Made by a program: the position numbers and the translations under genes | The notes under the pieces: generated by a model | Told to the model about the DNA's origin: nothing | Database searches by the model: none | Seen by the model: the letters and a program-made list of their open reading frames with translations, nothing else | Origin: a virus | DNA: 50,276 nt | Strand: one strand, 5' to 3' | IMG/VR virus record: IMGVR_UViG_3300047201_000026 | Span: 1 to 50,276 of that record | Part shown: in pieces, positions 22,105-31,899 of the stretch | How the letters are laid out: every line of letters begins with the position of its first letter | Position numbering within the stretch: position 1 is the first letter of the stretch

Positions 22105-24155
22105 TGCCGTTGCCGATACCACAGCAAGGCAAGATACTGTTTCCCAAGGCGCAACCAATGACGATTGCGTTCCAGGAGTTCCCGTATGGAATTAATAAGA
22201 ACTCCGGGGCTAAGCAGTTGCAGATAGGCGAGTTAGTGGATTGTATTAATTTTAGATATGATGCAGATGGCAGGATGATAACGCGGCGAGGACTACGGAG
22301 GGTTACTAGTACCGGAACAGGTGGCTCCGACATCAAATATATATCCAGCGGGTTGGTAGACCAAAAGGGTGTATTATTTGATGAGCATTATTTTGATGAA
22401 GATGGATTGACTTTCGGTGGCACCGGTTTAACCGAAACTGGTTTTAGGCATGTCTTATTGGTAGCCGATGCAGATCACAAGATTTATTATGTGGATGGAA
22501 CGAGTCTTGTATACATAGCCAGCAATTATACAGCCGAGGGCGATGTTACGATGGCACCTTTCGCTGGATATGTTGTCATCATGGATGGTTCCTATATAAA
22601 GTATTGGGATGGTAACTATTTTAAGATAGCCTATGATTATGGTTCGGGGACTACGGGTTACCAATTTGATGACACAGGCTTGACCAATGATGCATCATGG
22701 GCGTTGTATAATGCAACAGGACATATTAAATATGGTGGATCATTTACTACGCAGGAATGGTCGCCTGGTTTTACTATTCCCATATTAAGTTGTGAAGTTT
22801 ATTTATCTAAATTAAGTACACCTACCGGCAGTTTGTATGCAAAGTTATACGAACCGGGTTGGCTAACGATTAGTACAGTATGTGCGACATCTTATCCATT
22901 AGATGTAAGTACATTAACTACTTCGGCAGTTAAGAAGACAATTACATTCGATCCCGATGATACTAAAGAAATGTTGCCCAATACTACATATCTACTTTCT
23001 TTTGAATATGCTGGTGCAGATAGCAGTGAAACGAAGTTGGTTCAGGTACATAGAGATGAAGTAACATCTGGTTATACAGATTACTATTTTGATACCACTT
23101 GGCACGTGGCACATCAGGCTATTCCTCTCATGGCGGTGTGTCCGGGCAAACCACCCATGGCAACATTTGGCTGTGCGTGGCAGAATAGATTTTGGTTCAT
23201 GGACCCGCGTAATCCGGGTTGGATACGATTTACCAACGCCAATAGTATATTTGATTTTTCCACTGCCGATGGGGCTGGTTATATAGGCAGTGTTGATGAC
23301 AATGCCAAAAACTTTCCTGTTGGCGCGATCATGAAGATATATGGTGATCTATATGTTTTTGGTCGTAGCGAAGCACCGTACATATCCAAAATTACCGGTG
23401 TTGCCTTAGATGATGTTGTGCAGAGTGTGCTATTGCAGGAACTACCGGCTACATATATGTCTGTTGTATCTACTATCAATGACATATGGTTGACGAACGA
23501 ATCGGGTGTGTATTCTGTGCGTGGTGTGCAGGAATATGGTGATATACGGACGAATACACCCGGAGATCCCATACAGCGCATAGTCGAGGATTACTATGAT
23601 GACAATGCGTTTGCCGCATACAATCCTATAGATGGACAATATTTCTTGAAGTTGGTGGGGTATACCAATGTGCTCGTAGGGCATACGCGCAAGCCATTGC
23701 AGTTTGGCGGAGGCATACGGTATCCCTGGACTGAATATTTATTTGCCGGTATTACACCAAGCGCATTTGCATTCTCCGTAGATACTTTCTATATTGGCGC
23801 TACGGATGGACATTTGTATGCTCTTGATGCCGATGTATTGGATTATGAAACACAACCAGCATATACGATAAAGTCGTGTATTATAGAGAATCCATTTAAT
23901 CCAGTATTATTGAACCGTTATTATTTATCTCTTAATAGTGATGCTGCTGCGTCATGTTCATTAAAACTTTATAAAGACGGGGCGGCATCTGCACTTGTGA
24001 CCAAGGCCATTACTATACAGGCATCACGGACGGTTGGCAATGTATTGTTTGAATGTAGATCATTGCAATGGCAATTGGATACATTTGTGCTTACGCAACC
24101 CATTAATGTGGGTAGTGTGATTTTACAGGGCAATTCTATGGAGGCAAGGATATGA
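22104..24155 (+). CDS. Tail nozzle / stabilisation-like protein
   Basis: A 683-residue beta-rich protein whose N-terminus (FQEFPYGINKNSGAKQL then NFRYDADGRMITRRGL) matches the typical start of podovirus tail nozzle and stabilisation proteins. The rest has repeated short Gly/Asp-rich strands like a beta-propeller. It overlaps its neighbours by 1 and 4 bases. It probably extends the short tail below the connector. Confidence 0.72.
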   Translation: MPLPIPQQGKILFPKAQPMTIAFQEFPYGINKNSGAKQLQIGELVDCINFRYDADGRMITRRGLRRVTSTGTGGSDIKYISSGLVDQKGVLFDEHYFDEDGLTFGGTGLTETGFRHVLLVADADHKIYYVDGTSLVYIASNYTAEGDVTMAPFAGYVVIMDGSYIKYWDGNYFKIAYDYGSGTTGYQFDDTGLTNDASWALYNATGHIKYGGSFTTQEWSPGFTIPILSCEVYLSKLSTPTGSLYAKLYEPGWLTISTVCATSYPLDVSTLTTSAVKKTITFDPDDTKEMLPNTTYLLSFEYAGADSSETKLVQVHRDEVTSGYTDYYFDTTWHVAHQAIPLMAVCPGKPPMATFGCAWQNRFWFMDPRNPGWIRFTNANSIFDFSTADGAGYIGSVDDNAKNFPVGAIMKIYGDLYVFGRSEAPYISKITGVALDDVVQSVLLQELPATYMSVVSTINDIWLTNESGVYSVRGVQEYGDIRTNTPGDPIQRIVEDYYDDNAFAAYNPIDGQYFLKLVGYTNVLVGHTRKPLQFGGGIRYPWTEYLFAGITPSAFAFSVDTFYIGATDGHLYALDADVLDYETQPAYTIKSCIIENPFNPVLLNRYYLSLNSDAAASCSLKLYKDGAASALVTKAITIQASRTVGNVLFECRSLQWQLDTFVLTQPINVGSVILQGNSMEARI

Positions 24156-25051
24156 GCAGATTGGATAAGATTATTGTTGCCGTATGGTTAGTTTGCGTTA
24201 TAGCCATAGCAGGCAACATCTATTCGGCAACTAACTTTCCGACTACGTTGGATTCATGGACGGATCAGACAGCGGCAGACCTGATTACATCGGCCAAGTG
24301 GAATAAGTTGCAGGATGCAATTGGGGCACTTGAAGTCAAGGTAGGCGCTGATTCATCTGCTGTGACTACAACCATAGACCACAAGTTGACAGATGAAATA
24401 GCCGCTACTGCAAACTTGCGTTCCACATTGGGGGTTAGTCCAATGCCGGATTGGGTACGAACCATTGCCGTCAATGCTCATAGTTCCGGGGTTTCCAAGG
24501 CCGATCTTGTCAGGTTAAATGCTACTACATCATCTGCCGCAGAATTGAATGTATTGGATGGGGTTACTGTAACATCCGCACAAATTAATAATGCAGCCAC
24601 ACGGCCACGGGGTGCATTGGTATATAAAGCAAATGCAGACGATCAAAATATAACAAATGGTGCTTTAGCTGATTTAACATTTTCTTCTGAAGTATATGAT
24701 ACTGATAGCATTCATAGTACAGTTACAAATACAGAGAGGTTAACCGTACCAGCGGGTGTAACTTATATTAAATTGCATGGTTACATTTATCTTAATAGAT
24801 CATCTGGTTCGGGAATTGTCTATGCATTGCCATTATATAAAAATGGAGCTTTATATAAAGATATTAATTATGTTTATACTGAGGGTGCCGATTATCATGG
24901 CATGATGTTTAATACGGATATTTTGTCGGTTACCAGTGCGGATTATTTTACTATTCATCCGGCCAATTATTCAGGGGCGACTGTCACAATTCAAGGATCG
25001 GATACAGACAATGTATATCGATCTTCATTTGAAATGGAAATCATTTCTTAG
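24152..25051 (+). CDS. Signal-peptide-bearing fibre protein with jelly-roll C-terminus
   Basis: A hydrophobic N-terminus (MSRLDKIIVAVWLVCVIAIAG..., about 6-22, cleavage probably after SA near 27) precedes the fibre-type motif DSWTDQTAADLITSAKWNKL. AAELNVLDGVTVTSAQIN follows, as in phage fibres. The C-terminal 130 residues resemble a C1q/TNF-like jelly roll. The signal peptide is unusual for a virion fibre. Confidence 0.7.
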   Translation: MSRLDKIIVAVWLVCVIAIAGNIYSATNFPTTLDSWTDQTAADLITSAKWNKLQDAIGALEVKVGADSSAVTTTIDHKLTDEIAATANLRSTLGVSPMPDWVRTIAVNAHSSGVSKADLVRLNATTSSAAELNVLDGVTVTSAQINNAATRPRGALVYKANADDQNITNGALADLTFSSEVYDTDSIHSTVTNTERLTVPAGVTYIKLHGYIYLNRSSGSGIVYALPLYKNGALYKDINYVYTEGADYHGMMFNTDILSVTSADYFTIHPANYSGATVTIQGSDTDNVYRSSFEMEIIS

Positions 25052-25059
25052 GGGGCGAT

Positions 25060-25521
25060 ATGGCGACTAATTTAATGACAATACCAACCAATACTTTCCA
25101 GACAGCCTACAGTGGCATGGGGCAACCTTGGCAGGATTTTTCTACACAGAAGATCATGCCTATCATACAACAGTTATTGCAGGGTGGTGCTGGTGGATAT
25201 CGCAACCAAGTTTATGGCAATGCAATAGGAAATGTGGGTAACATGGCAACTACCATGATGAAGCCTGCCATACAGAATGTGATCAATTCATTGTCTGGCA
25301 GGAATATGATAAATTCAACTGTGGCCGGTGATACCATGAGCAAGGCAATGACCGATGTTGCTACTCCTATCATGGGTTATCAGGCCGGTCTTGAATCACA
25401 GGCCGCATCTGAGTATCCCAAATTGTTACAAGGTCTTGCGGGTATGGGGCAGTATAGTCTATCGCAAGATCCATTGGAAGCATACAAGTTGTTTGCCCAG
25501 ATGTTAAGTGGGGTGGCGTAA
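25060..25521 (+). CDS. Ejection-type virion protein, small
   Basis: A 153-residue, Met/Gln/Gly-rich protein (MATNLMTIPTNTFQTAY...) without charge clusters. Its position after tail genes and before two larger Gly-rich genes matches the internal (ejection) protein cluster of podoviruses. GGGG precedes the ATG. No defined family. Confidence 0.6.
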   Translation: MATNLMTIPTNTFQTAYSGMGQPWQDFSTQKIMPIIQQLLQGGAGGYRNQVYGNAIGNVGNMATTMMKPAIQNVINSLSGRNMINSTVAGDTMSKAMTDVATPIMGYQAGLESQAASEYPKLLQGLAGMGQYSLSQDPLEAYKLFAQMLSGVA

Positions 25522-26213
25522 TGGCATATATATCTATATGGGAAAGAGAAAAGCGTAAGCATAAGGCGGATACCGTCCAGACACCAGTAAAATCAACCAA
25601 TCCCATGGATGCTTTATCGCTCAAGGAGAAGATGGCGAGCGAAGCCAAATGGCTTGGCGGTGAGCATGAAAAGTATCTGGATACCATGGGGGGTGCCTAT
25701 GGCAAGTATGGTGATATATTATCATCTCTTGCGGGACAGTTAAATGATCCAGCCAGCAAGGTGAGTTTTGGATTACAGGGGTTCGATCCAATATCGTTCG
25801 TACCATCCAGCAGGCTACGTGAAATGAGCACCCTGGAGTCCCTTGCTGGTAAACAATTGGGGAACACAATGGCTATTCCTTTGGAGAAGTGGGGTTACTC
25901 ACAGACCAATACACCATATACACCTGAGTTTAAATATTGGGATGTAATCAATAGTCTAGCACAGCAGGAAGAGAATCGTAGATATGGCATTGCCGGACAA
26001 ACACAGACAGCTTCACTTACCAATCCAAGTCCCGACATATTGACACAGCTGGGGATTATCGGCAATCTTGCAAATACGGGTACGAAACTTTATGATTATT
26101 ATAATACTTCCAGTGGTGGAACAACTGGCGGGGGTACAAGTAATATTGCCAACACGGTTATACCAACAAACTTGGGTAGCAAAGACTGGGATTTGACCAG
26201 TTTATTTCAGTGA
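25521..26213 (+). CDS. Ejection-type virion protein
   Basis: A 230-residue protein with a basic start (MAYISIWEREKRKHK), a helical centre and a Gly/Thr-rich C-terminal linker (about 200-215). Its ATG overlaps the upstream TAA as TAATG. Composition and neighbourhood suggest an internal virion or DNA-ejection protein. Not recognised as a specific family. Confidence 0.6.
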   Translation: MAYISIWEREKRKHKADTVQTPVKSTNPMDALSLKEKMASEAKWLGGEHEKYLDTMGGAYGKYGDILSSLAGQLNDPASKVSFGLQGFDPISFVPSSRLREMSTLESLAGKQLGNTMAIPLEKWGYSQTNTPYTPEFKYWDVINSLAQQEENRRYGIAGQTQTASLTNPSPDILTQLGIIGNLANTGTKLYDYYNTSSGGTTGGGTSNIANTVIPTNLGSKDWDLTSLFQ

Positions 26214-26223
26214 GGAGGATGAG

Positions 26224-26574
26224 ATGCCGTTTCCCTGGATAGCAGCAGCTGTAATTGGAAGTGCCTTACTAAGTAAATTGGGTAGTTCCGGTTCTTCGGG
26301 ATCGGGATCGCAAACAACCCGGATGACGCCCGCTCCCCGTACTTCAGAAGGCAAGATTATATGGAATGATTTTATGAATCAACTTTACGGGATGGGACGT
26401 TGGAAGGCACCCGCTACTACAACTACTCCCCCTGTTATAAGAAATTTACTTGCATCAAGAACCAACCGTCCCGGTGGCGGTGGAGATCCTGGTAGGGGAA
26501 GTCGGGGTCTGAGTGGTGGTGATAGTCTGGGCGGATTTGGCGGCATGGGTGGCGGTGCCACGGGAATGGGGTGA
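26224..26574 (+). CDS. Glycine-rich protein, 116 aa
   Basis: An N-terminal hydrophobic stretch (about 4-18, PWIAAAVIGSALLSKL) is followed by a Ser/Gly linker and a strongly Gly-rich tail (about 82-116). GAGGAGGATGAG precedes the ATG. Gly-rich proteins of this kind occur among the ejection proteins; the membrane-like start could insert in the envelope. Function unknown. Confidence 0.55.
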   Translation: MPFPWIAAAVIGSALLSKLGSSGSSGSGSQTTRMTPAPRTSEGKIIWNDFMNQLYGMGRWKAPATTTTPPVIRNLLASRTNRPGGGGDPGRGSRGLSGGDSLGGFGGMGGGATGMG

Positions 26575-26578
26575 TGGT

Positions 26579-27520
26579 ATGAGTGTATTGGAAGCATTGG
26601 TGGGGGCACAGGATAGATCCAATCAGACCGCAATGCGCGGTGCGGAGTTTGCTACGAACGCCTGGGACAATCTGGTTGAAGGTCTTGTCATGAAGAAAGC
26701 CGGTAATGAGATATTGGATCTGATGCAAGGTGGACCAGTTAAACCCGAACAACTTGCACAGGTTGCTCAAAAGTATCATCTCAAGATGGAGCAGGTTGGT
26801 AAATTGGTTGAACTGTTAAAACAGAGCGGGGCAATGCAAGTACCAAAGACACCACAATTTATTACAGCAAAACCAGGTGAAACAATTTTTGAGGGTGCTG
26901 CTGGTACGAATCAACCTCTACAAAATGTTGGCAGTGTTCCGGCAGAGCCAAAGAAATCTACATATTATAATACTGGCGAGGGGGAATTGGTTAGGGTTAA
27001 TCCTGATGGTACAACTACAGTAGTTAAATCTGCAAGACCAAAAGAACAACAACCCAAAATATATTCAACCGGAGAGGGTGAATTGACCGAGGTTTCTGGT
27101 GGTACCGCCAGGGTGATTAAAGAACCAAGACCAAAAGAACCCGAAAAAATAACATCAGAGTTTGATATTATGAAATCGTTAGAGAACGACACACACAAAG
27201 TATCCATGGCTGGAGGAACTGCAACAGAATATAATATACCATTAAAGCCAGTAATAGAAAAAGGATATAACGAACAACTTGCCAACTATGGGAAAAAATT
27301 GGTAAGAAAGAATCTGCCGGAGATGAAGACAACTTTGCGCCATCCCATTACCGGAGAACCTACCGGAAAAGAAGGTACAACCTTTGCTGGTTATGATATA
27401 GTTTCTCTGACGGTTGGCGATAAAATTAGTGGCAAGACAATCAAACAGATTGGCAAGGGCGAGACAACTGGAAAACCAGTTTATCTATTGGAAGATGGGA
27501 CTGTAATAAGGACACGTTAA
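26579..27520 (+). CDS. Ejection-type protein with internal repeats
   Basis: A 313-residue protein starting MSVLEALVGAQDRSNQ; this ATG is preferred to the upstream one at 26513 because of the GGGG site and natural sequence. An internal repeat of about 37 residues, containing TGEGEL and ending ARPKE or PRPKE, occurs twice (near 141-215). A C-terminal beta domain follows. It overlaps no neighbour. Probably an internal virion protein. Confidence 0.62.
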   Translation: MSVLEALVGAQDRSNQTAMRGAEFATNAWDNLVEGLVMKKAGNEILDLMQGGPVKPEQLAQVAQKYHLKMEQVGKLVELLKQSGAMQVPKTPQFITAKPGETIFEGAAGTNQPLQNVGSVPAEPKKSTYYNTGEGELVRVNPDGTTTVVKSARPKEQQPKIYSTGEGELTEVSGGTARVIKEPRPKEPEKITSEFDIMKSLENDTHKVSMAGGTATEYNIPLKPVIEKGYNEQLANYGKKLVRKNLPEMKTTLRHPITGEPTGKEGTTFAGYDIVSLTVGDKISGKTIKQIGKGETTGKPVYLLEDGTVIRTR

Positions 27521-30500
27521 TTGGAAAATATCATTTGGGACGAACCCATGGGTAATACATCACAGAAACAAACCAGCCATGGTTTGGAGAATATCATTTG
27601 GGAGAAACCGACCCAATCTATACCAGAATCCATGAAGGATTGGTCTGCCAAGGATGAAGCTGAATTTCGGGCATGGTATAAACCAATTGCCAAACAAATG
27701 GGATTAGATACCAATCCTGATAATCCCTTGCATTATTATGATTACAGGGCAGCATATAAAGCAGGTGCAACTCCAGATGAAACTGGACATTGGCCTTCTG
27801 AGTTTAAAAAGGAAGGTCATCCGCGAATGATCGTAGATGGAATAAATACTAAGACGGGAGAAGTTGCAAATTGGACTGATACTATGGTTTCCCGTGCCAA
27901 GAAGATTCCTGGTTATACGATGGAAGAACTAAAAGATATTGGCAAGGAATTAAGTACAGTATGGGGCAATATTGGTTTTGAGGGTAAGGATGAAGAGGAA
28001 TTTGCCGGTCCCTTGGCTTCTGCCATAGGTGTACCCGTGGAAGTATTAAGATTGGGATTCACAGCATTACGTACCGCATTTGCACCAGTTAATGCATATT
28101 CACGTGCTATGTTTGAAGAACCATATACTGATTTGCTTGTGAAGCATGGCATGGATAAACGGTATGCTCAGGCCATAGCAAGAACCTATGCTTTTCTTCC
28201 CTACATTATGCAACCTGAAATGATGGGTGGCCGTACCGCCATGGCTGGTGTTAAGCGTACTCCCGGTTTTACAGCGGCAGAAGAATCCGGTAAGTATGCG
28301 GGGGTAAAAGCAAAACCACGTACCCTTGAAAGACAACGACAGGAACTACTCGATACATTGCAAAGTACCGTAGGCCAACGCAAGTGGGATGAGATGGAAC
28401 GATCAGCGGCAATTCAACGCAGAGCGGAACATGCCGAAGCTCGTTCTGATATAGGCGGGGAACAATTACGTGCAAAATTAACAGAGGAAGAAAAATTAAG
28501 TAATATTATTCCACCTGAAGAACCAACAATACCATATCAATATGAAGGTATATCCGAAAATATAATCTGGGAAGAACCAACCACGGGTAAACCTATTGTA
28601 CAACCAGAGATTGCGAAACAATCAGTGGGAGCAGAATTGAATAAGCCCCCCAATGTTCACGAAAATCTATTGTTCAAAAAAAATGAACGGTTACAAAATG
28701 TGAACAAACCAATCCCCGCAGAACCCGTTGTGCCGCCTACATCTATGAAACCCCCGGAAGTCACCCCGCAAGTAACCCCGGAAGTGGTGAAGCCTACTGC
28801 CGGTGGCAAACCGACAACCGATATTGGTGCCGAAGTAAACCCTGAAGTTTCTATCAAGGAACCTACTCGCGTAGCTAGAAAAGTTGGATTAAAACGTCCC
28901 AAACTAAAGATGAATATTATTGCTCCTGAAATTCCCGAAGCTATTGATAAGGCCATACCCAATGCTTTGGATGTATCCGCTGAACATTTAAAACAGATTA
29001 ATGATGTGAATACAAATCCCTACAGTACGGTAAATGGGCGTGAATTATTAAAAGAACTCAAGGATACTTACGGCGTTGTTAATATTAAATCCCCTTCTGG
29101 TAAGTTCAACTTTGACATAATTAATACCAAATATCATCTTGAAAACTTCAGAAATAATATAGCGGCACAACAGGGCAAACGTGGTGGGATAACCCTTAAC
29201 ATGGGCTTGGGTGGCGCACAACCGCTTCTTGATAAAGCCACCAAAAGAGTGGCAGAACAAGTAGAAGATTGGAAGCTCAAGAGTAAGATACCATTTGTCA
29301 CACATCGGGAACCACCGGTAAAAATCGACAATCCCCAATTTGCATTATCTGCCGATGAAGCACTTGGCAAACAGATGGATACATTGGGTATCAAAGGTGA
29401 AAGGCGTACTGCATTAATGGGTAATCTATTTGGCAACCTTGGTATCAATTCACAAGATTATGCTCTCAATAAACTCAGTAATAATCAAAAGGTTGCGTTA
29501 CGTAATTTCCTACAAAATGCAGATACAGATGTATATGGCAAGGCTGTTCTTGCAGATATAGCGGATAACCGTGGTGTGATGCTAGATCCTAAGTTTGTAG
29601 ACAATGTCGAGAGTTTGCGGGATTTGCCAAAGGGTTCGGGGGAAAGCATTGAGATATTCCGCGCCGCACCCTATGTTGATCCAACAATGACATTGTGGAA
29701 GAAAACTGGTGCGCCATATGAAACTGCCAATCATCTTATACGTGAAGAGAAGAAAGCAAAAGAAATGGTTATTAGCAAGTTGCTTCCGGGTATACGAGAA
29801 GGTTCCAAATTAAGTTCAATGTTGCAGAATTTTATAGAAAAAAAGTTGCCATTGGAGCAAGTGCCACAACGATACAGGCAAATGTTTGCCAAAGCAGATC
29901 AGCACTTCAGGGCGGAATATGACGACCTTTTAGGTCGAATCAATGAAGCCCGCGCTATGGTTAATAAGGCACCCATCAATCGGCGCGATGACTATTTTAC
30001 CCATACGCAACAGTTGGGCATATTGAGTTTGATGCATGGTGGTCTTGATAGAATACCCAATGAAGTATTAAAGATCATAGAAAAGACCCATGCCATTGCG
30101 CCACGATTCAAATACGAAGAGCGCCTTGGTGCAGAATATGTATCTGATGCTGTGGGCAACTACTTTAAGTATTTGAACAATGCATTAAATGTAATACATT
30201 TCACGCCCGTTATGGTGGAAGCCAAGGCATATGTACGACATTTGCCGCCACGGGCGTTCAAGTATTTTTCAACATGGATGGATGAAACATTGGCTGGCAG
30301 AAAATCTCATTGGGATCGCGGCATGGAAGAATCATTCCGTTATGGTGAGCAAGCCTTAAAAACATGGTCATGGATTAGAAGACGCACAGTTGCTAATATT
30401 ATTAGATTTTCTGCGCGTATGGTTGTTCAGCAACCATCTAGTTATGCCCTGACATTCAATGGATTGGCAACTGGACCGGCACGTGGAGTTGCCGATGTTG

Positions 30501-31477
30501 CCATGAATGTTACAGACGCCATTGCACCATTATTTACCTATTGGACAAAAGAAGGTAGGGCACTCACAGAACTTTCACCGGAGATGCAAAATAGAGCATG
30601 GGTGGAACATATAGATCCCACCACCCTAAATAAGTTGGACAGGGCATTGGATTATATGAATGCTCACGCGGATAGAATGCAGGTTGGTTTTTCTTTCCTT
30701 GGCAAGTATCGACAGTTAGTGCGACAGGGAGGTATGTCATTTGAAGATATGGTGATGCAAGCCGATTTATTTGCCAAGAGAACACAGGCTAGTTATCAAA
30801 AGGGCATGTTGCCACCTATATTACGTTCTGAATTGGGTAAGAACATATTGCCATTGCAGACTTTTACATTCAATGCCATGCATCAGATGGGTTGGGATGT
30901 AAAACGAATTATAGCAGAACGTGGCAAAGCGGCAGCTTTTGCATACGGACTTGGTGCATATGCTTCAATGGTAGCAATCAATCAGGTATATGCTACTTTA
31001 CATATGGCACCCACTTGGGATTTTATGTCGTTCATTCCGGGATTGGGTTATATAAAATATGGTGCTCCTTCGGGTATAAATTTTATGTATTCTTTGTTGA
31101 AATATTGGACGGGTGATGAATCAGATAAAAGTATGAAAAAGATTTTGACTAGGATGGCATATCAGATTATACCGCCGTTTGGTGGCGAACAGATACGCAA
31201 GAGCATTGATGGTTATTTAACAGCAAGCAAACCAGGCCATAAACCATATAGGTTGAGGGATGATGTAGACAGGGTTTGTGCTATTTTGTTCGGGCCGTCA
31301 TCCACTATGGCCGGTAGGGAATATTTTAACAAACGTGATAAAGCATTATATAATCGGGCATGGCAAAAATTAAAGAAGTATGCCAATGCCGAACAAGAAG
31401 GTGGATTAGAAACAGGCACAGTAGAGCAGGGTGAAATGAGTACAGGTGAATTGACAACCGGTACTCTAGGGCAGTAG
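27521..31477 (+). CDS. Giant internal virion (ejection) protein
   Basis: A 1318-residue protein starting at TTG directly after the upstream TAA, with AAGGA upstream. Near the N-terminus the motif ENIIW(D/E)xP occurs at about 2-9, 23-30 and again near 345-352. This resembles the short repeated motifs seen at the start of large ejection proteins. A YDYRAAYKAGATPDETGHWP segment (about 68-90), frequent in phage virion proteins, follows. The last 500 residues are helical, with ARMVVQQPSSY and large-polyvalent-protein features. It probably enters the host during DNA ejection. Confidence 0.7.
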   Translation: MENIIWDEPMGNTSQKQTSHGLENIIWEKPTQSIPESMKDWSAKDEAEFRAWYKPIAKQMGLDTNPDNPLHYYDYRAAYKAGATPDETGHWPSEFKKEGHPRMIVDGINTKTGEVANWTDTMVSRAKKIPGYTMEELKDIGKELSTVWGNIGFEGKDEEEFAGPLASAIGVPVEVLRLGFTALRTAFAPVNAYSRAMFEEPYTDLLVKHGMDKRYAQAIARTYAFLPYIMQPEMMGGRTAMAGVKRTPGFTAAEESGKYAGVKAKPRTLERQRQELLDTLQSTVGQRKWDEMERSAAIQRRAEHAEARSDIGGEQLRAKLTEEEKLSNIIPPEEPTIPYQYEGISENIIWEEPTTGKPIVQPEIAKQSVGAELNKPPNVHENLLFKKNERLQNVNKPIPAEPVVPPTSMKPPEVTPQVTPEVVKPTAGGKPTTDIGAEVNPEVSIKEPTRVARKVGLKRPKLKMNIIAPEIPEAIDKAIPNALDVSAEHLKQINDVNTNPYSTVNGRELLKELKDTYGVVNIKSPSGKFNFDIINTKYHLENFRNNIAAQQGKRGGITLNMGLGGAQPLLDKATKRVAEQVEDWKLKSKIPFVTHREPPVKIDNPQFALSADEALGKQMDTLGIKGERRTALMGNLFGNLGINSQDYALNKLSNNQKVALRNFLQNADTDVYGKAVLADIADNRGVMLDPKFVDNVESLRDLPKGSGESIEIFRAAPYVDPTMTLWKKTGAPYETANHLIREEKKAKEMVISKLLPGIREGSKLSSMLQNFIEKKLPLEQVPQRYRQMFAKADQHFRAEYDDLLGRINEARAMVNKAPINRRDDYFTHTQQLGILSLMHGGLDRIPNEVLKIIEKTHAIAPRFKYEERLGAEYVSDAVGNYFKYLNNALNVIHFTPVMVEAKAYVRHLPPRAFKYFSTWMDETLAGRKSHWDRGMEESFRYGEQALKTWSWIRRRTVANIIRFSARMVVQQPSSYALTFNGLATGPARGVADVAMNVTDAIAPLFTYWTKEGRALTELSPEMQNRAWVEHIDPTTLNKLDRALDYMNAHADRMQVGFSFLGKYRQLVRQGGMSFEDMVMQADLFAKRTQASYQKGMLPPILRSELGKNILPLQTFTFNAMHQMGWDVKRIIAERGKAAAFAYGLGAYASMVAINQVYATLHMAPTWDFMSFIPGLGYIKYGAPSGINFMYSLLKYWTGDESDKSMKKILTRMAYQIIPPFGGEQIRKSIDGYLTASKPGHKPYRLRDDVDRVCAILFGPSSTMAGREYFNKRDKALYNRAWQKLKKYANAEQEGGLETGTVEQGEMSTGELTTGTLGQ

Positions 31478-31494
31478 AGAGGAGCAGGAGGGGA

Positions 31495-31899
31495 ATGATG
31501 AGAAATTTTATAGTGTGCATCTTGGCAATTTTCGTAATCGGGTTCGGGCAGTACGCATATGCATTACAGAAGCAGAATGCGGCTGCACCGGGTACGGTAT
31601 TGGATTCGGCAACCGAGCAGACTACATCTGTACTTATGAAGGGTGTGTTTGCCATAGAGGTTACCTCAACCGGGGTGGGGACATTAAGTATCTATCGCAG
31701 CGAAGCAAACTCTGCGGCAGTTACCGGAACCGATTGGGTGAAGGTTAAGACCATTACCAATGCATCGGCAGGCGATAAACGCATATATATGTATGAATCT
31801 TTTGGTGATGCCTTTGGCGATGCCTCGCCAGGTGCATGGTATGTGGTGTACCTAACGACATTGACTTCCGGTTCCTATAGGGTGAGGTTGGTGAGATGA
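31495..31899 (+). CDS. Exported small beta protein
   Basis: A Sec signal peptide (about 1-23, MRNFIVCILAIFVIGFGQYAYA) precedes a single small beta domain (about 30-134) with a Ser/Thr-rich surface, ending LVR. It is the first of seven consecutive exported proteins. GAGGGG precedes two adjacent ATGs. The stop overlaps the next ATG (ATGA). Confidence 0.72.
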   Translation: MMRNFIVCILAIFVIGFGQYAYALQKQNAAAPGTVLDSATEQTTSVLMKGVFAIEVTSTGVGTLSIYRSEANSAAVTGTDWVKVKTITNASAGDKRIYMYESFGDAFGDASPGAWYVVYLTTLTSGSYRVRLVR

